Below are positions 8,302 to 16,800 of a DNA stretch of 64,000 nucleotides, piece by piece (the stretch's first letter is position 1; each line of letters begins with the position of its first letter). The notes below the pieces were generated by a model. That model searched no databases. It saw nothing but the letters and a program-made list of their open reading frames with translations, and was not told the DNA's origin. Made by a program: the position numbers and the translations under genes. The DNA is taken from NCBI GenBank assembly GCA_029202525.1, contig CP119325.1:2950001-3014000 (forward strand), given 5' to 3'. This stretch comes from Candidatus Pseudomonas phytovorans. GTDB lineage: Bacteria; Pseudomonadota; Gammaproteobacteria; Pseudomonadales; Pseudomonadaceae.

Positions 8302-9609
8302 TCAATACACCCACACCTCGACCCGTCGGTTACGCAGTCGCCCTTGCTCCAGCTCGTTTCCCGCCACCGGCAGTTCATCGCCCATTCCGGTAATCTCCAG
8401 CAATTCCACGCCATCGCGCGCCAGCTCGCGGCGCACTGCCTGGGCCCGCAGGCGCGAGAGCAGGGCTGCGCGTCCTGGCGTTTCCTTGGGGTCGCCAAAC
8501 CCTACCAGCACTGCTTTGCTCTGTAGTTTGCCGGCCTGGCGCAGGTACTCGGCCACGCGCTGCACATCGCGTAGAGCCTTGTTGTCGAGGCTGGCGCTGC
8601 CTTCCTGGAAGCGGAAGTTCACGCTCAGCCGCTGCGCCTGCTGGGCCAAGGTGCGGTAGCGCGGCGGCATGTCGGCCTGGGGGGCTACCGGCTGGGCCTG
8701 GATCTGTTGCGAAACGAAGCCCTGCCGGGCGACGATCGCCTGGCCGGCCGGGCTCTGGGCAAAATCGGCCAGGGCCTTGGCCTGCGCCTTGGGGTTGGCG
8801 GGCAAGTAGAAGTACAAGCGCCGTGACAGCGGGTAATCTTCGCTGGCCACCAGCGCGCGCTCCGGCAGCATGGCCGGTGCGTCGCCTTCGGCTACCGCCA
8901 GCACCTTGGCCCCGTGTACCGCCGCCAGGCTGCTGAAGCCGATGGCCTGGCGGTCGGTGGCCACCTTCAACGCCAGTTCGTCGCTGGACTCGAAGCGCCG
9001 GGCTTTGGCTGACAGGTCGTCATGCTGGGGCTCCAGCACGAGCGCCTTGAACGTTTCGAAGGTGCCAGAGCGGTCGTCGCGGGCGTACAGGTGAATGGCG
9101 CCACCAGCAATGCCCAATTGCTCCCAGCGCTGGATTTTCCCGGAAAAAATATGCGCCAGCTGCTCGGTGTTCAAGCCAGGTAGCGGGTTGTCGGGGTGGA
9201 CGATCACCGCGACACCGTCCAGGCCGATCACTTGCTCGGCGCTGGCAGCGCGCAGGTCGCCCAAGGCTCGCAACTGGCGCACTTCGCTGTCGTTGATCGG
9301 TCGCGAGGCGGCTGCCAGGTCGGCGTCGCCACGGCCGAGGGCGGCGAAGCCGGTGCTGGAGCCGTGGGCGGCAATGTCGACTCGCACCGGCCGGCCATTC
9401 GCGTCCTGCGCGGTAATCACGGTTTCGTTGGCAACATTGCCGGATTGCTGTGCAATGGCGGTGGCGTGCTGTGCGCGCAGTTGCCCTTGGACAAGCGCCG
9501 GCAGCAAGGCCGCGCCGATGGTGTTGGAGCCTTGCACGCGCAGGTGAGCGGGCTCGGCCAAGGTCGCCAGTGGTAACAGGGTGAGCAGCAAGACAAGCAG
9601 GCGAGGCAT
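8302..9609 (-). CDS. PstS-like phosphate-binding domain fused to OmpA peptidoglycan-binding domain
   Basis: 435 aa, secreted. A signal peptide (MPRLLVLLLTLLPLATLA) is followed by a PstS-like substrate-binding domain (about 22-280; VQGSNTIG, GSSTGF, DRSGTFETFKALV) and a C-terminal OmpA-like domain (about 325-435; NFRFQEGSASLDNKALRDV, GFGDPKETPGRAALLSRLRA, RNRRVEVWVY). The fusion suggests a phosphate-binding protein tethered to peptidoglycan rather than a free ABC partner; no pstCAB genes are adjacent. A three-repeat Pho box lies upstream, predicting induction by PhoB under phosphate starvation. Actual ligand unproven. Confidence 0.85.
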   Translation of the reverse strand: MPRLLVLLLTLLPLATLAEPAHLRVQGSNTIGAALLPALVQGQLRAQHATAIAQQSGNVANETVITAQDANGRPVRVDIAAHGSSTGFAALGRGDADLAAASRPINDSEVRQLRALGDLRAASAEQVIGLDGVAVIVHPDNPLPGLNTEQLAHIFSGKIQRWEQLGIAGGAIHLYARDDRSGTFETFKALVLEPQHDDLSAKARRFESSDELALKVATDRQAIGFSSLAAVHGAKVLAVAEGDAPAMLPERALVASEDYPLSRRLYFYLPANPKAQAKALADFAQSPAGQAIVARQGFVSQQIQAQPVAPQADMPPRYRTLAQQAQRLSVNFRFQEGSASLDNKALRDVQRVAEYLRQAGKLQSKAVLVGFGDPKETPGRAALLSRLRAQAVRRELARDGVELLEITGMGDELPVAGNELEQGRLRNRRVEVWVY

Positions 9610-9646
9610 GCCGGGTGGCCTATGGCATAGAGTTGGCCGGCAGATT

Positions 9647-9675
9647 ACGACAGTGGCGTGATGATTATGTGACAG
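9647..9675 (-). promoter_or_regulatory. Pho box (three 11-bp-spaced repeats) upstream of pstS-ompA gene
   Basis: On the minus strand the sequence has CTGTCAC, TCATCAC and CTGTCGT, each starting exactly 11 bases after the last (starts at 9675, 9664, 9653). This is the geometry of PhoB boxes (consensus CTGTCAT plus a 4-base AT-rich spacer). It ends 37 bases before the start codon. Only the first spacer (ATAA) is strongly AT-rich. Confidence 0.65.
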
Positions 9676-9682
9676 TCCGTAG

Positions 9683-9702
9683 GGGAGGGCTTTTGCCCTC
9701 CC
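9683..9702 (-). terminator. Hairpin after the ABC transporter operon
   Basis: GGGAGGGC TTTT GCCCTCCC is an 8-bp perfect stem located 20 bases after the stop of the ABC ATPase gene. The transcript has no clear U-run after it, so it may be a weak terminator or an RNA 3'-end stabiliser. Confidence 0.5.
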
Positions 9703-9721
9703 TTCGCGGCGAATGGCGAAC

Positions 9722-10870
9722 TCAATGCGCCCCGGCGGATTTGCTCAGGTCACTCTCGGCCCATTCGGTGTAGATGCACGCATCCGCCACTGCCCAGCGC
9801 ACCTTCACGCTGTCGCCCGGCTGCATCGGCATGCCCGCAGCCGAAAGCGCCTTCACCGTCAGTTCGGTACCGCCCGCAGTCACCACATGGCAGGTCTGGC
9901 TCTCACCGAGGAACAGCACCTCGCCCACCTTGGCGCTGACTTCGTTCCAGCCCGCTGGCAGTGGCTCGCGCGCAGCCTGTTCGGCGGTCAGTGCGAGGGC
10001 TTTCTCCGGGCGCACCATGATCAGTGCATCCTGTGCTGCGGCCAGGCCCGGGGTCAGGCGAATGGCTACCGACTGGCCTTCAAAGCTACCTGCGCCATTG
10101 CTGCTGGCTTTGATCCGCAGGAAGTTGGAGTTGCCCAGGAACGAGGCGACAAAGGCATTCGGCGGGTTCTGGTACAGGTCGTAACCGGTGCCCAGGCCGA
10201 CGATTTTGCCGTGGCTGAAGATGGCAATGCGCTGGGACAGGCGCATGGCTTCTTCCTGGTCGTGGGTCACGTAAACGATGGTGATGCCCAGCCGGCGGTG
10301 CAGCTGGCGCAGTTCATCCTGCAGGTCTTCGCGCAGCTTTTTGTCCAGGGCGCCGAGCGGTTCGTCCATCAGCAGGATGCGTGGTTCGTACACCAGCGCC
10401 CGGGCAATCGCTACGCGCTGCTGTTGGCCGCCGGACATCTGCGACGGTTTGCGATGGGCGAATTTATCCAGCTGTACCAGTTTGAGCATGGCATCGACGC
10501 GCTTGTTGGTCTCGGCCGCTTTGAGCTTGCGGATTGCCAGCGGGAAGGCGATGTTGTCGCGCACGTTCAGGTGCGGGAACAGCGAATAGCGCTGGAACAC
10601 CATGCCGATATCGCGCTTGTGCGGCGGCACGTTGACCAGCGACTGGCCGTCGACCAGGATCTCGCCGCTGCTGGGGGTTTCAAAACCCGCCAGCATCGAC
10701 AGGGTGGTGGATTTTCCCGAGCCGCTGGAGCCGAGGAAGGTCAGGAATTCGCCGTCCTGGATTTCCAGGTCCAGGTTGTCCACGGCGGTGAAGTCGCCGT
10801 AGTGCTTGTTCAGGCCGCGCAGGCTGACGAGGGTCTTGCCTGGCGCGTTGTCTTTGATCACTGCACTCAT
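9722..10870 (-). CDS. ABC transporter ATP-binding protein, PotA type
   Basis: 382 aa, cytoplasmic. Walker A is GSSGSGKSTT (about 48-56), the ABC signature SGGQQQRVAIARAL, Walker B ILLMDEPLGALD and the switch histidine VTHDQEEA. A C-terminal TOBE-like domain (about 245-380) is typical of polyamine and ferric-type importers. The start at 10870 has GGAGAA upstream. It is the last gene of a four-gene operon (binding protein, permease, permease, ATPase) and would energise that importer. Confidence 0.9.
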   Translation of the reverse strand: MSAVIKDNAPGKTLVSLRGLNKHYGDFTAVDNLDLEIQDGEFLTFLGSSGSGKSTTLSMLAGFETPSSGEILVDGQSLVNVPPHKRDIGMVFQRYSLFPHLNVRDNIAFPLAIRKLKAAETNKRVDAMLKLVQLDKFAHRKPSQMSGGQQQRVAIARALVYEPRILLMDEPLGALDKKLREDLQDELRQLHRRLGITIVYVTHDQEEAMRLSQRIAIFSHGKIVGLGTGYDLYQNPPNAFVASFLGNSNFLRIKASSNGAGSFEGQSVAIRLTPGLAAAQDALIMVRPEKALALTAEQAAREPLPAGWNEVSAKVGEVLFLGESQTCHVVTAGGTELTVKALSAAGMPMQPGDSVKVRWAVADACIYTEWAESDLSKSAGAH

Positions 10871-10887
10871 TGTTGTTTTCTCCGCGC

Positions 10888-11694
10888 TCAGGCGTTTTCG
10901 GTGCGCCGGCGCAAGGCGGCGGCAATGAACATGACAAGCAGCGACAGGCCGATCAGCAGGGTCGAGGCGACGGCGATGACCGGGCTGAGATCCTGGCGCA
11001 GGGTGGTCCACATTTTCACCGGCAGGGTCTGCAGGTCGGGGCTGGCCATCATCACGCTCAGCACCACTTCATCCCACGACACCAGGAAGGCGAACAGGCC
11101 GCCGGCGATCATCCCGGGGCGAATCGCCGGGAAGGTCACCTTGAAGATTGCCTGCAGGCGCGAAGCACCGCAGATCACTGCGGCATCCTCGATCGACTGG
11201 TCGAACAGCTTCAGCGAGTTGATGATCGAGATGATGGTGAAGGGCAGGGCGACAATCACGTGGCTGACCACGAAAGCGAACAGCGTGCCGGTGTAGCCAA
11301 GCTTGAGGAACAACGCGTACACCGCCACGGCAATGATCACCAGCGGTACGATCATTGGCATGGTGAACAGGCCATACAGCAGCTCACGGCCCGGGAAGCG
11401 GCCACGCACCAGGGCGAAGGCGCTGGGAAGGCCCAGCAACACGGCAGCGACGGTGGTCAGCACGGCTACCTTAAGGCTGGCCAGCGCAGCGTCCATCCAC
11501 TCCGGGTTGGAGAAGAACTGGCCGTACCACTTGAAAGTCCAGCCCGGTGGCGGGAACACCAGCCACTGGGAGGAGCCAAATGACAGCAACACGATGAACA
11601 CCACTGGCAGCAGCAAAAAGGCCGCAATGACCCCGGTGGTCAGGTACAGGCCCGTACGCAGCGGGCGGCCCATGGCATTGGGAGACAGGAGCAT
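10888..11694 (-). CDS. ABC transporter permease, PotC type
   Basis: 268 aa inner-membrane permease with about six hydrophobic segments. The cytoplasmic EAA-like loop, around EDAAVICGASRLQAIFKVTFPAIRPG, docks on the ATPase. The start at 11694 has GAGGT upstream. It lies 6 bases after the preceding permease gene's stop and 17 bases before the ATPase gene. It forms a heterodimer with the product of 11701-12618. Confidence 0.9.
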   Translation of the reverse strand: MLLSPNAMGRPLRTGLYLTTGVIAAFLLLPVVFIVLLSFGSSQWLVFPPPGWTFKWYGQFFSNPEWMDAALASLKVAVLTTVAAVLLGLPSAFALVRGRFPGRELLYGLFTMPMIVPLVIIAVAVYALFLKLGYTGTLFAFVVSHVIVALPFTIISIINSLKLFDQSIEDAAVICGASRLQAIFKVTFPAIRPGMIAGGLFAFLVSWDEVVLSVMMASPDLQTLPVKMWTTLRQDLSPVIAVASTLLIGLSLLVMFIAAALRRRTENA

Positions 11695-11700
11695 GGCGGT

Positions 11701-12618
11701 TTACCTCGCGTTGCCAACCGGGGACTCCGGCTGCAGCTTCAGGTACAGGTAGAAGAGCACCAGGGTGATCGCCACCAGCAGTGCGGCGGCGGCGCTGGCC
11801 AGGCCCCAGTTGAGGAACGACTGCACCTGCTGAATGATGAACTCGGGCAGCATCATGTTCTGCGCCCCGCCCAGCAGCGCCGGGGTGACGTAGTAACCGA
11901 GCGACATCACGAACACCATCAGCGCCCCGGAGAACAACCCCGAGCGGCACAGCGGCAAGAACACCTTCCAGAAGTTGGTCCACGGGCTGGCACCGCAGAT
12001 CGAGCCTGCCTGCAGCACCATCGGGTCGATGGCGTGCATGGTCGCCTGCAGCGGCAGCACGATGAACGGGATCATGATGTAGCTCATGCCGATCACCACG
12101 CCGGTGAGGTTATGCACCATTTCCAGCGGGGCATCGATGATGCCCATGGCCATCAACGCCTTGTTGATCACCCCCGAGCTTTGCAGCAGCACCAGCCACG
12201 AGTAGGTGCGCGCCAGCAGGCTGGTCCACATCGACAGCAGCACGATGTTCAGCAGCCAGCGGCCCCAGCCTTTGGGCACCAGGGTGATCGCCCAGGCCAG
12301 CGGGAAGCCCAGCAGCACGCTGATCAGGGTGACCACGCCGGCCACCGAGAAGGTGTTGAACAGCACCCGTGCGTAGGCCGAGTTGGCGAACAGCTGCTCG
12401 TAATTGCCCAGACCCGGCGTTGGCTCCAGCACCCCGCGCAGCAACAGGCCGACCAGCGGGGCGAAGAAGAACAGGCCAAGGAACAGCAGCGCCGGCAGCA
12501 GGTTGCGGCTGCCTTTCCAGCGCTGGCTCAGGCTGACGCGGCGCGGGGCCGTACCCGGGGCGCCAGCGCCCGTGGGGGCACCTTGCGCGTTATGCAGGGC
12601 GTTGATGGCGACTTTCAT
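11701..12618 (-). CDS. ABC transporter permease, PotB type
   Basis: 305 aa permease with a polar N-terminal tail of about 35 residues, six hydrophobic segments, and the EAA-like loop near LQAGSICGASPWTNFWKVFL. The ATG at 12618 overlaps the stop of the substrate-binding protein gene by 4 bases (ATGA), so translation is probably coupled; an in-frame GTG at 12630 is less likely. Confidence 0.9.
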   Translation of the reverse strand: MKVAINALHNAQGAPTGAGAPGTAPRRVSLSQRWKGSRNLLPALLFLGLFFFAPLVGLLLRGVLEPTPGLGNYEQLFANSAYARVLFNTFSVAGVVTLISVLLGFPLAWAITLVPKGWGRWLLNIVLLSMWTSLLARTYSWLVLLQSSGVINKALMAMGIIDAPLEMVHNLTGVVIGMSYIMIPFIVLPLQATMHAIDPMVLQAGSICGASPWTNFWKVFLPLCRSGLFSGALMVFVMSLGYYVTPALLGGAQNMMLPEFIIQQVQSFLNWGLASAAAALLVAITLVLFYLYLKLQPESPVGNAR

Positions 12619-13640
12619 TTGACCAACCACTCATTCCAGCGCGCCGCGATGGCCTGACCGTTTTTGGCCCAGTAGGCGAAGTCGAGGGTGACCTGGTCCT
12701 GGGCGTAGGCGGTCGGCAGGTTTGGCGCGAGTTTTTCGTCAAGCTTGGCCACGCTGTCGACGTTGACCGGGGCGTAGGCGGTCTTGTTGGCGAACTCGGC
12801 CTGGCCTTCGGCGCTGCTGGCGTTGGCCAGGAACTTCATGGCCGCGTCCTTGTTCTTGGCGCCTTTGGGGATGACCAGGAAGTCGGCCATGACCAGGTTC
12901 TGTTTCCAACTCACGCCCACTGGCGCGCCGTCTTGCTGCAGGGCGTAGACGCGGCCGTTCCAGAACTGGCCGAGCGAGGCTTCACCCGAGGCCAGCAACT
13001 GCTGCGACTGGGCGCCACCGCCCCACCAGACGATGTCTTTCTTGATGGTGTCGAGCTTCTTGAAGGCGCGGTCCAGGTCCAGTGGGTACAGCTTGTCCGG
13101 CGCTACACCGTCGGCCAGCAGGGCCAGTTCCAGAACGCCTGGGCTCGGCCATTTGTACAGCGCGCGTTTGCCCGGGTAGGTCTTGGTGTCGAACAGCGCG
13201 GTCCAGTCCACCGGCTTGTTGGCACCGAGCTTGCCTTCGTTGTAGCCCAGCACGAAGGAGAAGAAGAACGAGCCGACGCCATGGTCGGAGACGAAGCGCG
13301 GGTCGATCTTGTCGCGTTTGATCTGGGTGAAATCGAGGGGTTCGAGCAAGCCTTCGCTGGCGGCACGCAGGGCAAAATCGGCTTCGACATCGACCACGTC
13401 CCACTGCACGTTGCCGCTTTCTACCATGGCCTTGAGCTTGCCGTAGTCGGTGGGGCCGTCCTGGACAACCTTGATGTCGGTCGACTTGGTGAAAGGCACG
13501 GCCCACGCTTCTTTCTGGGCGTCCTGGGTGGTACCGCCCCAGCTGACGAAGTTCAGGCTGTCAGCGGCCTGGGCGGCCTGACATGCCAGGGTCAGCAGGC
13601 TGGCGGACAGCACTGCGGTTACACGTTTGCTCAACAGCAT
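12615..13640 (-). CDS. ABC transporter periplasmic binding protein, PotD/PotF-like
   Basis: 341 aa. The signal peptide is MLLSKRVTAVLSASLLTLAC and cleavage is likely after AQA. The mature protein begins ADSLNFVSWGGTTQDAQKEA, the pattern of the spermidine/putrescine-binding family (SBP_bac_8-like). It is the first gene of the operon, with GAGGG about 7 bases upstream. Ligand is uncertain: family members also bind other small amines and acids, and the nearby shared motif with ribBX hints at a regulon not obviously about polyamines. Confidence 0.85.
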   Translation of the reverse strand: MLLSKRVTAVLSASLLTLACQAAQAADSLNFVSWGGTTQDAQKEAWAVPFTKSTDIKVVQDGPTDYGKLKAMVESGNVQWDVVDVEADFALRAASEGLLEPLDFTQIKRDKIDPRFVSDHGVGSFFFSFVLGYNEGKLGANKPVDWTALFDTKTYPGKRALYKWPSPGVLELALLADGVAPDKLYPLDLDRAFKKLDTIKKDIVWWGGGAQSQQLLASGEASLGQFWNGRVYALQQDGAPVGVSWKQNLVMADFLVIPKGAKNKDAAMKFLANASSAEGQAEFANKTAYAPVNVDSVAKLDEKLAPNLPTAYAQDQVTLDFAYWAKNGQAIAARWNEWLVK

Positions 13641-13787
13641 GGTTACGCCCTCGTTGCTTTTGTTATTCGAGGCGGGGCTTTTGGTGCGCCCGCCAACAGT
13701 ATTCGGGGAGCAGCTAAAACAAAGTGTCTTGTGGCCGTTTTTGATTGTAGGTGCCGGCCTGCAAATTCAAGGTCTACGGGATATCAT

Positions 13788-13801
13788 ATTATGGTATTCC
13801 A
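13788..13801. promoter_or_regulatory. Candidate operator ATTATGGTATTCCA upstream of the ABC operon
   Basis: This sequence matches 13 of 14 bases of ATTATGGTATACCA at 15159-15172, upstream of ribBX. It lies about 150 bases before the binding-protein start in an AT-rich patch. Such near-palindromes suit GntR-type regulators; the protein that would bind is not in the window. Confidence 0.45.
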
Positions 13802-13909
13802 AGCTTTTCGCAAGAGGTATGAGGCGACCGGCCATCACTCCGCGTTCAGGCGGGGGCCCATTACTAATCGGGGTAATTGATTTGCACGGGGTCCAAAAGC
13901 TTGCGCGGT

Positions 13910-14001
13910 CCCTGTGGGAGCGGGCGGGCCCGCGAACACGGGCGGAGCCCGTGCCATGCACCGCGGTGTCTGCTTCGCGGGCTTGCCCGCTCCCACTGGG
14001 A
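13910..14001. repeat. Inverted REP pair between ABC operon and ribBX
   Basis: One arm reads CCTGTGGGAGCGGGCGGGCC and the other, in inverse orientation, CTTCGCGGGCTTGCCCGCTC. They are separated by about 30 bases that contain their own short dyad (ACGGGC/GCCCGT). The 368-base gene-free stretch 13641-14008 holds this pair, the AT-rich candidate operator and promoter for the ABC operon, and nothing else recognisable. Confidence 0.85.
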
Positions 14002-14008
14002 CCGTATA

Positions 14009-15130
14009 TCAACCTAAAATCCCGGGCTCAAAGGGGATGCTCTGCACCACCTCCAGCTCATACCCCGCCAGCCCCGCATATTTCAGCGGTGGCCCCAGAT
14101 GGCACAGCTTGCCCACGCCCAGATCCTGCAGAATCTGCGCCCCGGTGCCGACTTCGGAGTACACCTTCGACTGCCCTCGCTGGTAAGGCCTTACCGGCTG
14201 GGTCAGCTGTGGTATGCGCTCAAGCAAAGCTTGGGAGGACTCATGGTTGGCCAGGACCACCACCACCCCAGCACCTTCCTCGGCCACCTTCTGCAGCGCC
14301 GCCCACAACGTCCAGTTGGCCGGGCCGGCGTACTCGGCGCCGACCAGGTCGCGCAGCGGGTCGATCACATGCACCCGCACCAGGGTCGGCTGCTCGCGGC
14401 GGATGTCGCCCATGACCATGGCCATGTGCACGCCGCCCTCGATGCGGTCTTCGTAGGTCACCAGGCGGAAGGTGCCATGCACGGTCGGCAGTTCGCGTTC
14501 GCCGATGCGCTTGATGGTCTGCTCGGTGCTCAGGCGGTAGTGGATCAGGTCGGCGATGGTGCCGATCTTGATGCCATGCCGGGCGGCAAATACTTCCAGG
14601 TCGGGGCGGCGGGCCATGGTGCCGTCGTCGTTGAGCACTTCAACGATCACCGAAGCCGGGCTGAAGCCGGCCAGGCGCGCCAGGTCGCAGCCAGCTTCGG
14701 TGTGGCCGGCGCGAGTCAGCACGCCGCCTTCGCGGGCGCGCAGGGGGAAGATGTGGCCAGGTTGCACGAGGTCTTCGGGGCGGGCATTGGCGGCCATGGC
14801 CGCCGCCACGGTACGCGCCCGGTCGGCGGCGGAAATGCCGGTGGTAACGCCGGTGGCCGCCTCGATCGACACGGTGAACGCCGTGCTGAACGCGCTGCCG
14901 TTGGCCGGTACCATCTGCTCCAGGCCCAGCCGCTGGCAGTGATCGTCGGTCAGGGTCAGGCAAATCAGCCCTCGTGCTTCGCGGGCCATGAAGTTGATGG
15001 CCTGGGCGTCGCAACGCTCGGCGGCGATCAGCAGGTCGCCTTCATTTTCGCGGTCCTCGTCATCCACCAGCAGGACCATCTTGCCTTGCCGGTAGTCCTC
15101 GAGCAGTTCCTCGACGGTGTTGAAAGCCAT
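14009..15130 (-). CDS. ribB: RibBX-type 3,4-dihydroxy-2-butanone-4-phosphate synthase with degenerate cyclohydrolase domain
   Basis: 373 aa. The N-terminal domain (about 1-205) is RibB: the acidic motif DDEDRENEGDL binds the metal, and GHIFPLRAREGGVLTRAGHTEA is the second signature. It would convert ribulose-5-phosphate to the C4 riboflavin precursor and formate. The C-terminal domain (about 210-373) resembles GTP cyclohydrolase II. However, the region expected to hold the zinc cysteines reads VRVHVIDPLRDLVGAEYAGP and contains none, so cyclohydrolase activity should be absent. This hybrid class is known as RibBX. It is divergent from a DUF1330 gene. Confidence 0.88.
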   Translation of the reverse strand: MAFNTVEELLEDYRQGKMVLLVDDEDRENEGDLLIAAERCDAQAINFMAREARGLICLTLTDDHCQRLGLEQMVPANGSAFSTAFTVSIEAATGVTTGISAADRARTVAAAMAANARPEDLVQPGHIFPLRAREGGVLTRAGHTEAGCDLARLAGFSPASVIVEVLNDDGTMARRPDLEVFAARHGIKIGTIADLIHYRLSTEQTIKRIGERELPTVHGTFRLVTYEDRIEGGVHMAMVMGDIRREQPTLVRVHVIDPLRDLVGAEYAGPANWTLWAALQKVAEEGAGVVVVLANHESSQALLERIPQLTQPVRPYQRGQSKVYSEVGTGAQILQDLGVGKLCHLGPPLKYAGLAGYELEVVQSIPFEPGILG

Positions 15131-15158
15131 GTTGCACGCTCACTGTGGTGGGATGATT

Positions 15159-15173
15159 ATTATGGTATACCAT
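15159..15173. promoter_or_regulatory. Palindromic operator ATGGTATACCAT between ribBX and DUF1330 gene
   Basis: ATGGTATACCAT (15162-15173) is a perfect 12-bp palindrome within ATTATGGTATACCAT. It lies 29 bases from the ribBX start and 35 from the DUF1330 start, so one protein could control both. A 13/14 match occurs upstream of the ABC operon at 13788. Confidence 0.55.
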
Positions 15174-15207
15174 CATACACAAATATCGCCGTAACAGGAG
15201 AGAGCGC

Positions 15208-15501
15208 ATGAAGGCCTACTGGATCGCCCATGTGGACGTGACCGACCCCGAGCAATACCAGCAGTACACCCAGCGCGCCCCGGCTGCCTTCAAGGCGTTC
15301 GGCGGCCGCTTCCTGGCCCGTGGCGGGCGCAGCGAGGCGATGGAAGGGCGGCCTACCCCTCAGCGTAGCGTGGTGATCGAGTTTGATTCGTATGAGCAGG
15401 CGGTGGCGTGTTACCGGTCCGCGCTTTATCAGGAGGCGTGCAGCCATCGCCAAGGGGTGGCGAAGGCCGATGTGATCATTGTGGAAGGGTTCGAGCCCTG
15501 A
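15208..15501 (+). CDS. DUF1330 family protein
   Basis: 97 aa, a ferredoxin-like dimeric alpha/beta-barrel family of unknown biochemical role. Typical motifs are YWIAHVDVTDPEQYQQY, FGGRFLARGG and the C-terminal part ending ADVIIVEGFEP. The start at 15208 has AGGAGAG 8 bases upstream. It is divergent from ribBX with a palindrome in the shared promoter, so both are probably controlled together. Function unknown. Confidence 0.88.
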   Translation: MKAYWIAHVDVTDPEQYQQYTQRAPAAFKAFGGRFLARGGRSEAMEGRPTPQRSVVIEFDSYEQAVACYRSALYQEACSHRQGVAKADVIIVEGFEP

Positions 15502-15513
15502 TGTTTGGCTGAT

Positions 15514-15545
15514 GGCCCTTTCGCGGTTTCACCCGCGAAAGGGCC
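15514..15545. terminator. Bidirectional hairpin between DUF1330 and esterase genes
   Basis: GGCCCTTTCGCGG TTTCAC CCGCGAAAGGGCC forms a perfect 13-bp stem 12 bases after the DUF1330 stop. The convergent esterase gene ends at 15635. There is no U-run; the sequence belongs to the same family as the hairpin at 56109-56140. Confidence 0.5.
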
Positions 15546-15634
15546 GGTCCTGCTTATGGCATAGCTGGCAGTTCATGCGGCCGTAGGTCAAACCCAGCAC
15601 CTCGGCATCCACTCCGCCGCATGGGTGGATGGGG

Positions 15635-16654
15635 TTATTGCAGGTGTACTTTCAGTTCACCAGCCGCCTGGCGCATTGCAGCTTTGACCGCCGGCACCTG
15701 GCTCAGCGGGTTGAGCAGCCCATAGTCGTGAATCATCCCGTTGTACCGCACCGAGGTCACGGTTACGCCGGCTGCATTCAACTTGCGGGCATACGCCTCA
15801 CCCTCATCGCGCAGCACATCGAACTCGGCTGTTTGCACCAGCGCCGGTGGCAAGCCTTTCAACTGTTCGCTGCTGGCCCGCAGCGGCGAGGCGTAGATCT
15901 GCTCCCGGGCCTTGGCATCGGTGGTGTAGCTGTCCCAGAACCACTTCATCATCCCGGTAGTCAGGAAGTGCCCTTCGGCAAACTGTTTGTACGACGCAGT
16001 TTCGAAGCTGGCATCGGTCACCGGCCACAGCAGCAACTGGAAGCGCAGGGCGGGGGTGCCGGCCTCTTTGGCCTTCAGCGCCACGACTGCCGCCATGTTG
16101 CCGCCGACGCTGTTGCCGGCCACGGCCAGGCGCTTGCCGTCCACGCCGATTTCCTTGCCGTGCTCGGCCACCCACCGGGTCGCGGCGTAGGCCTGGTTGA
16201 TTGCGGTCGGGTAGTGCGCTTCCGGCGACGGGGTGTAGTCGACATAGACCGCGACCGCACCCGAGCCGACCACCAGGTCGCGGATCAGCCGCTGGTGGGT
16301 CGGGAAGTCGCCCAGTACCCAGCCGCCGCCGTGGAAGAACATGAACACTGGCAACTCACCTTTTACATTGGCCGGGCGCACCACCTGCAGTTTGATCGAC
16401 TGGCCGTCGGCCTGAATGGTGCGTTCCTTCACCTCGATACCGGAGAGGTCGACCTTCACCGAAGCCTGAGCGCCGGTCAGCACCGCACGGGCGTCTTTCG
16501 GGCTGAGCTGCTCCAGTGGCTTGCCGCCGCCTTGTTCCAGAGCTTGAAGGAAGGCCTGGGTGTGCTGCTCGACGCCTGGGCTGCCAGCGGCGAAGGCGCT
16601 GGAAACAGACAGGGCCAGAAGGGAAGCGGTGAGGGTTTTGTGGACAATGTTCAT
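15635..16654 (-). CDS. Secreted alpha/beta hydrolase (HSL-type esterase)
   Basis: 339 aa. Signal peptide MNIVHKTLTASLLALSVSSA with likely cleavage at AFA-AG. The oxyanion motif HGGGWVLG and nucleophile motif GNSVGG define the hormone-sensitive-lipase family. The remaining catalytic residues are likely D in EFDVLRDEGEAY and H in NGMIHDYGLLN. The usual GDSAGG is changed to GNSVGG, but the serine is kept. The start has AAAGGA 7 bases upstream. It is divergent from a LysR regulator, which probably controls it. Substrate unknown. Confidence 0.88.
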   Translation of the reverse strand: MNIVHKTLTASLLALSVSSAFAAGSPGVEQHTQAFLQALEQGGGKPLEQLSPKDARAVLTGAQASVKVDLSGIEVKERTIQADGQSIKLQVVRPANVKGELPVFMFFHGGGWVLGDFPTHQRLIRDLVVGSGAVAVYVDYTPSPEAHYPTAINQAYAATRWVAEHGKEIGVDGKRLAVAGNSVGGNMAAVVALKAKEAGTPALRFQLLLWPVTDASFETASYKQFAEGHFLTTGMMKWFWDSYTTDAKAREQIYASPLRASSEQLKGLPPALVQTAEFDVLRDEGEAYARKLNAAGVTVTSVRYNGMIHDYGLLNPLSQVPAVKAAMRQAAGELKVHLQ

Positions 16655-16800
16655 GAGCGAATCCTTTTCTGTGCAAGTGTGGGTAATGGGCGTCTTGCCT
16701 GGCCTGCTGGGCCATCGCTGCGGCTTGTGTGTAGATTAGGGAGATGCAGTGATGGGAAAAAGCCGCTATAAAGCGTTTGACTGTCAACAAGATCGAGACA

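Noticed and set aside
9713..11296. Long open frame antisense to the ABC transporter genes (similar ones antisense to the porin at 46741-48132 and to the large kinase at 51638-53053)
   Set aside because: They mirror strongly supported genes in high-GC DNA, have implausible composition (His/Arg/Gln-rich) and no recognisable motif.
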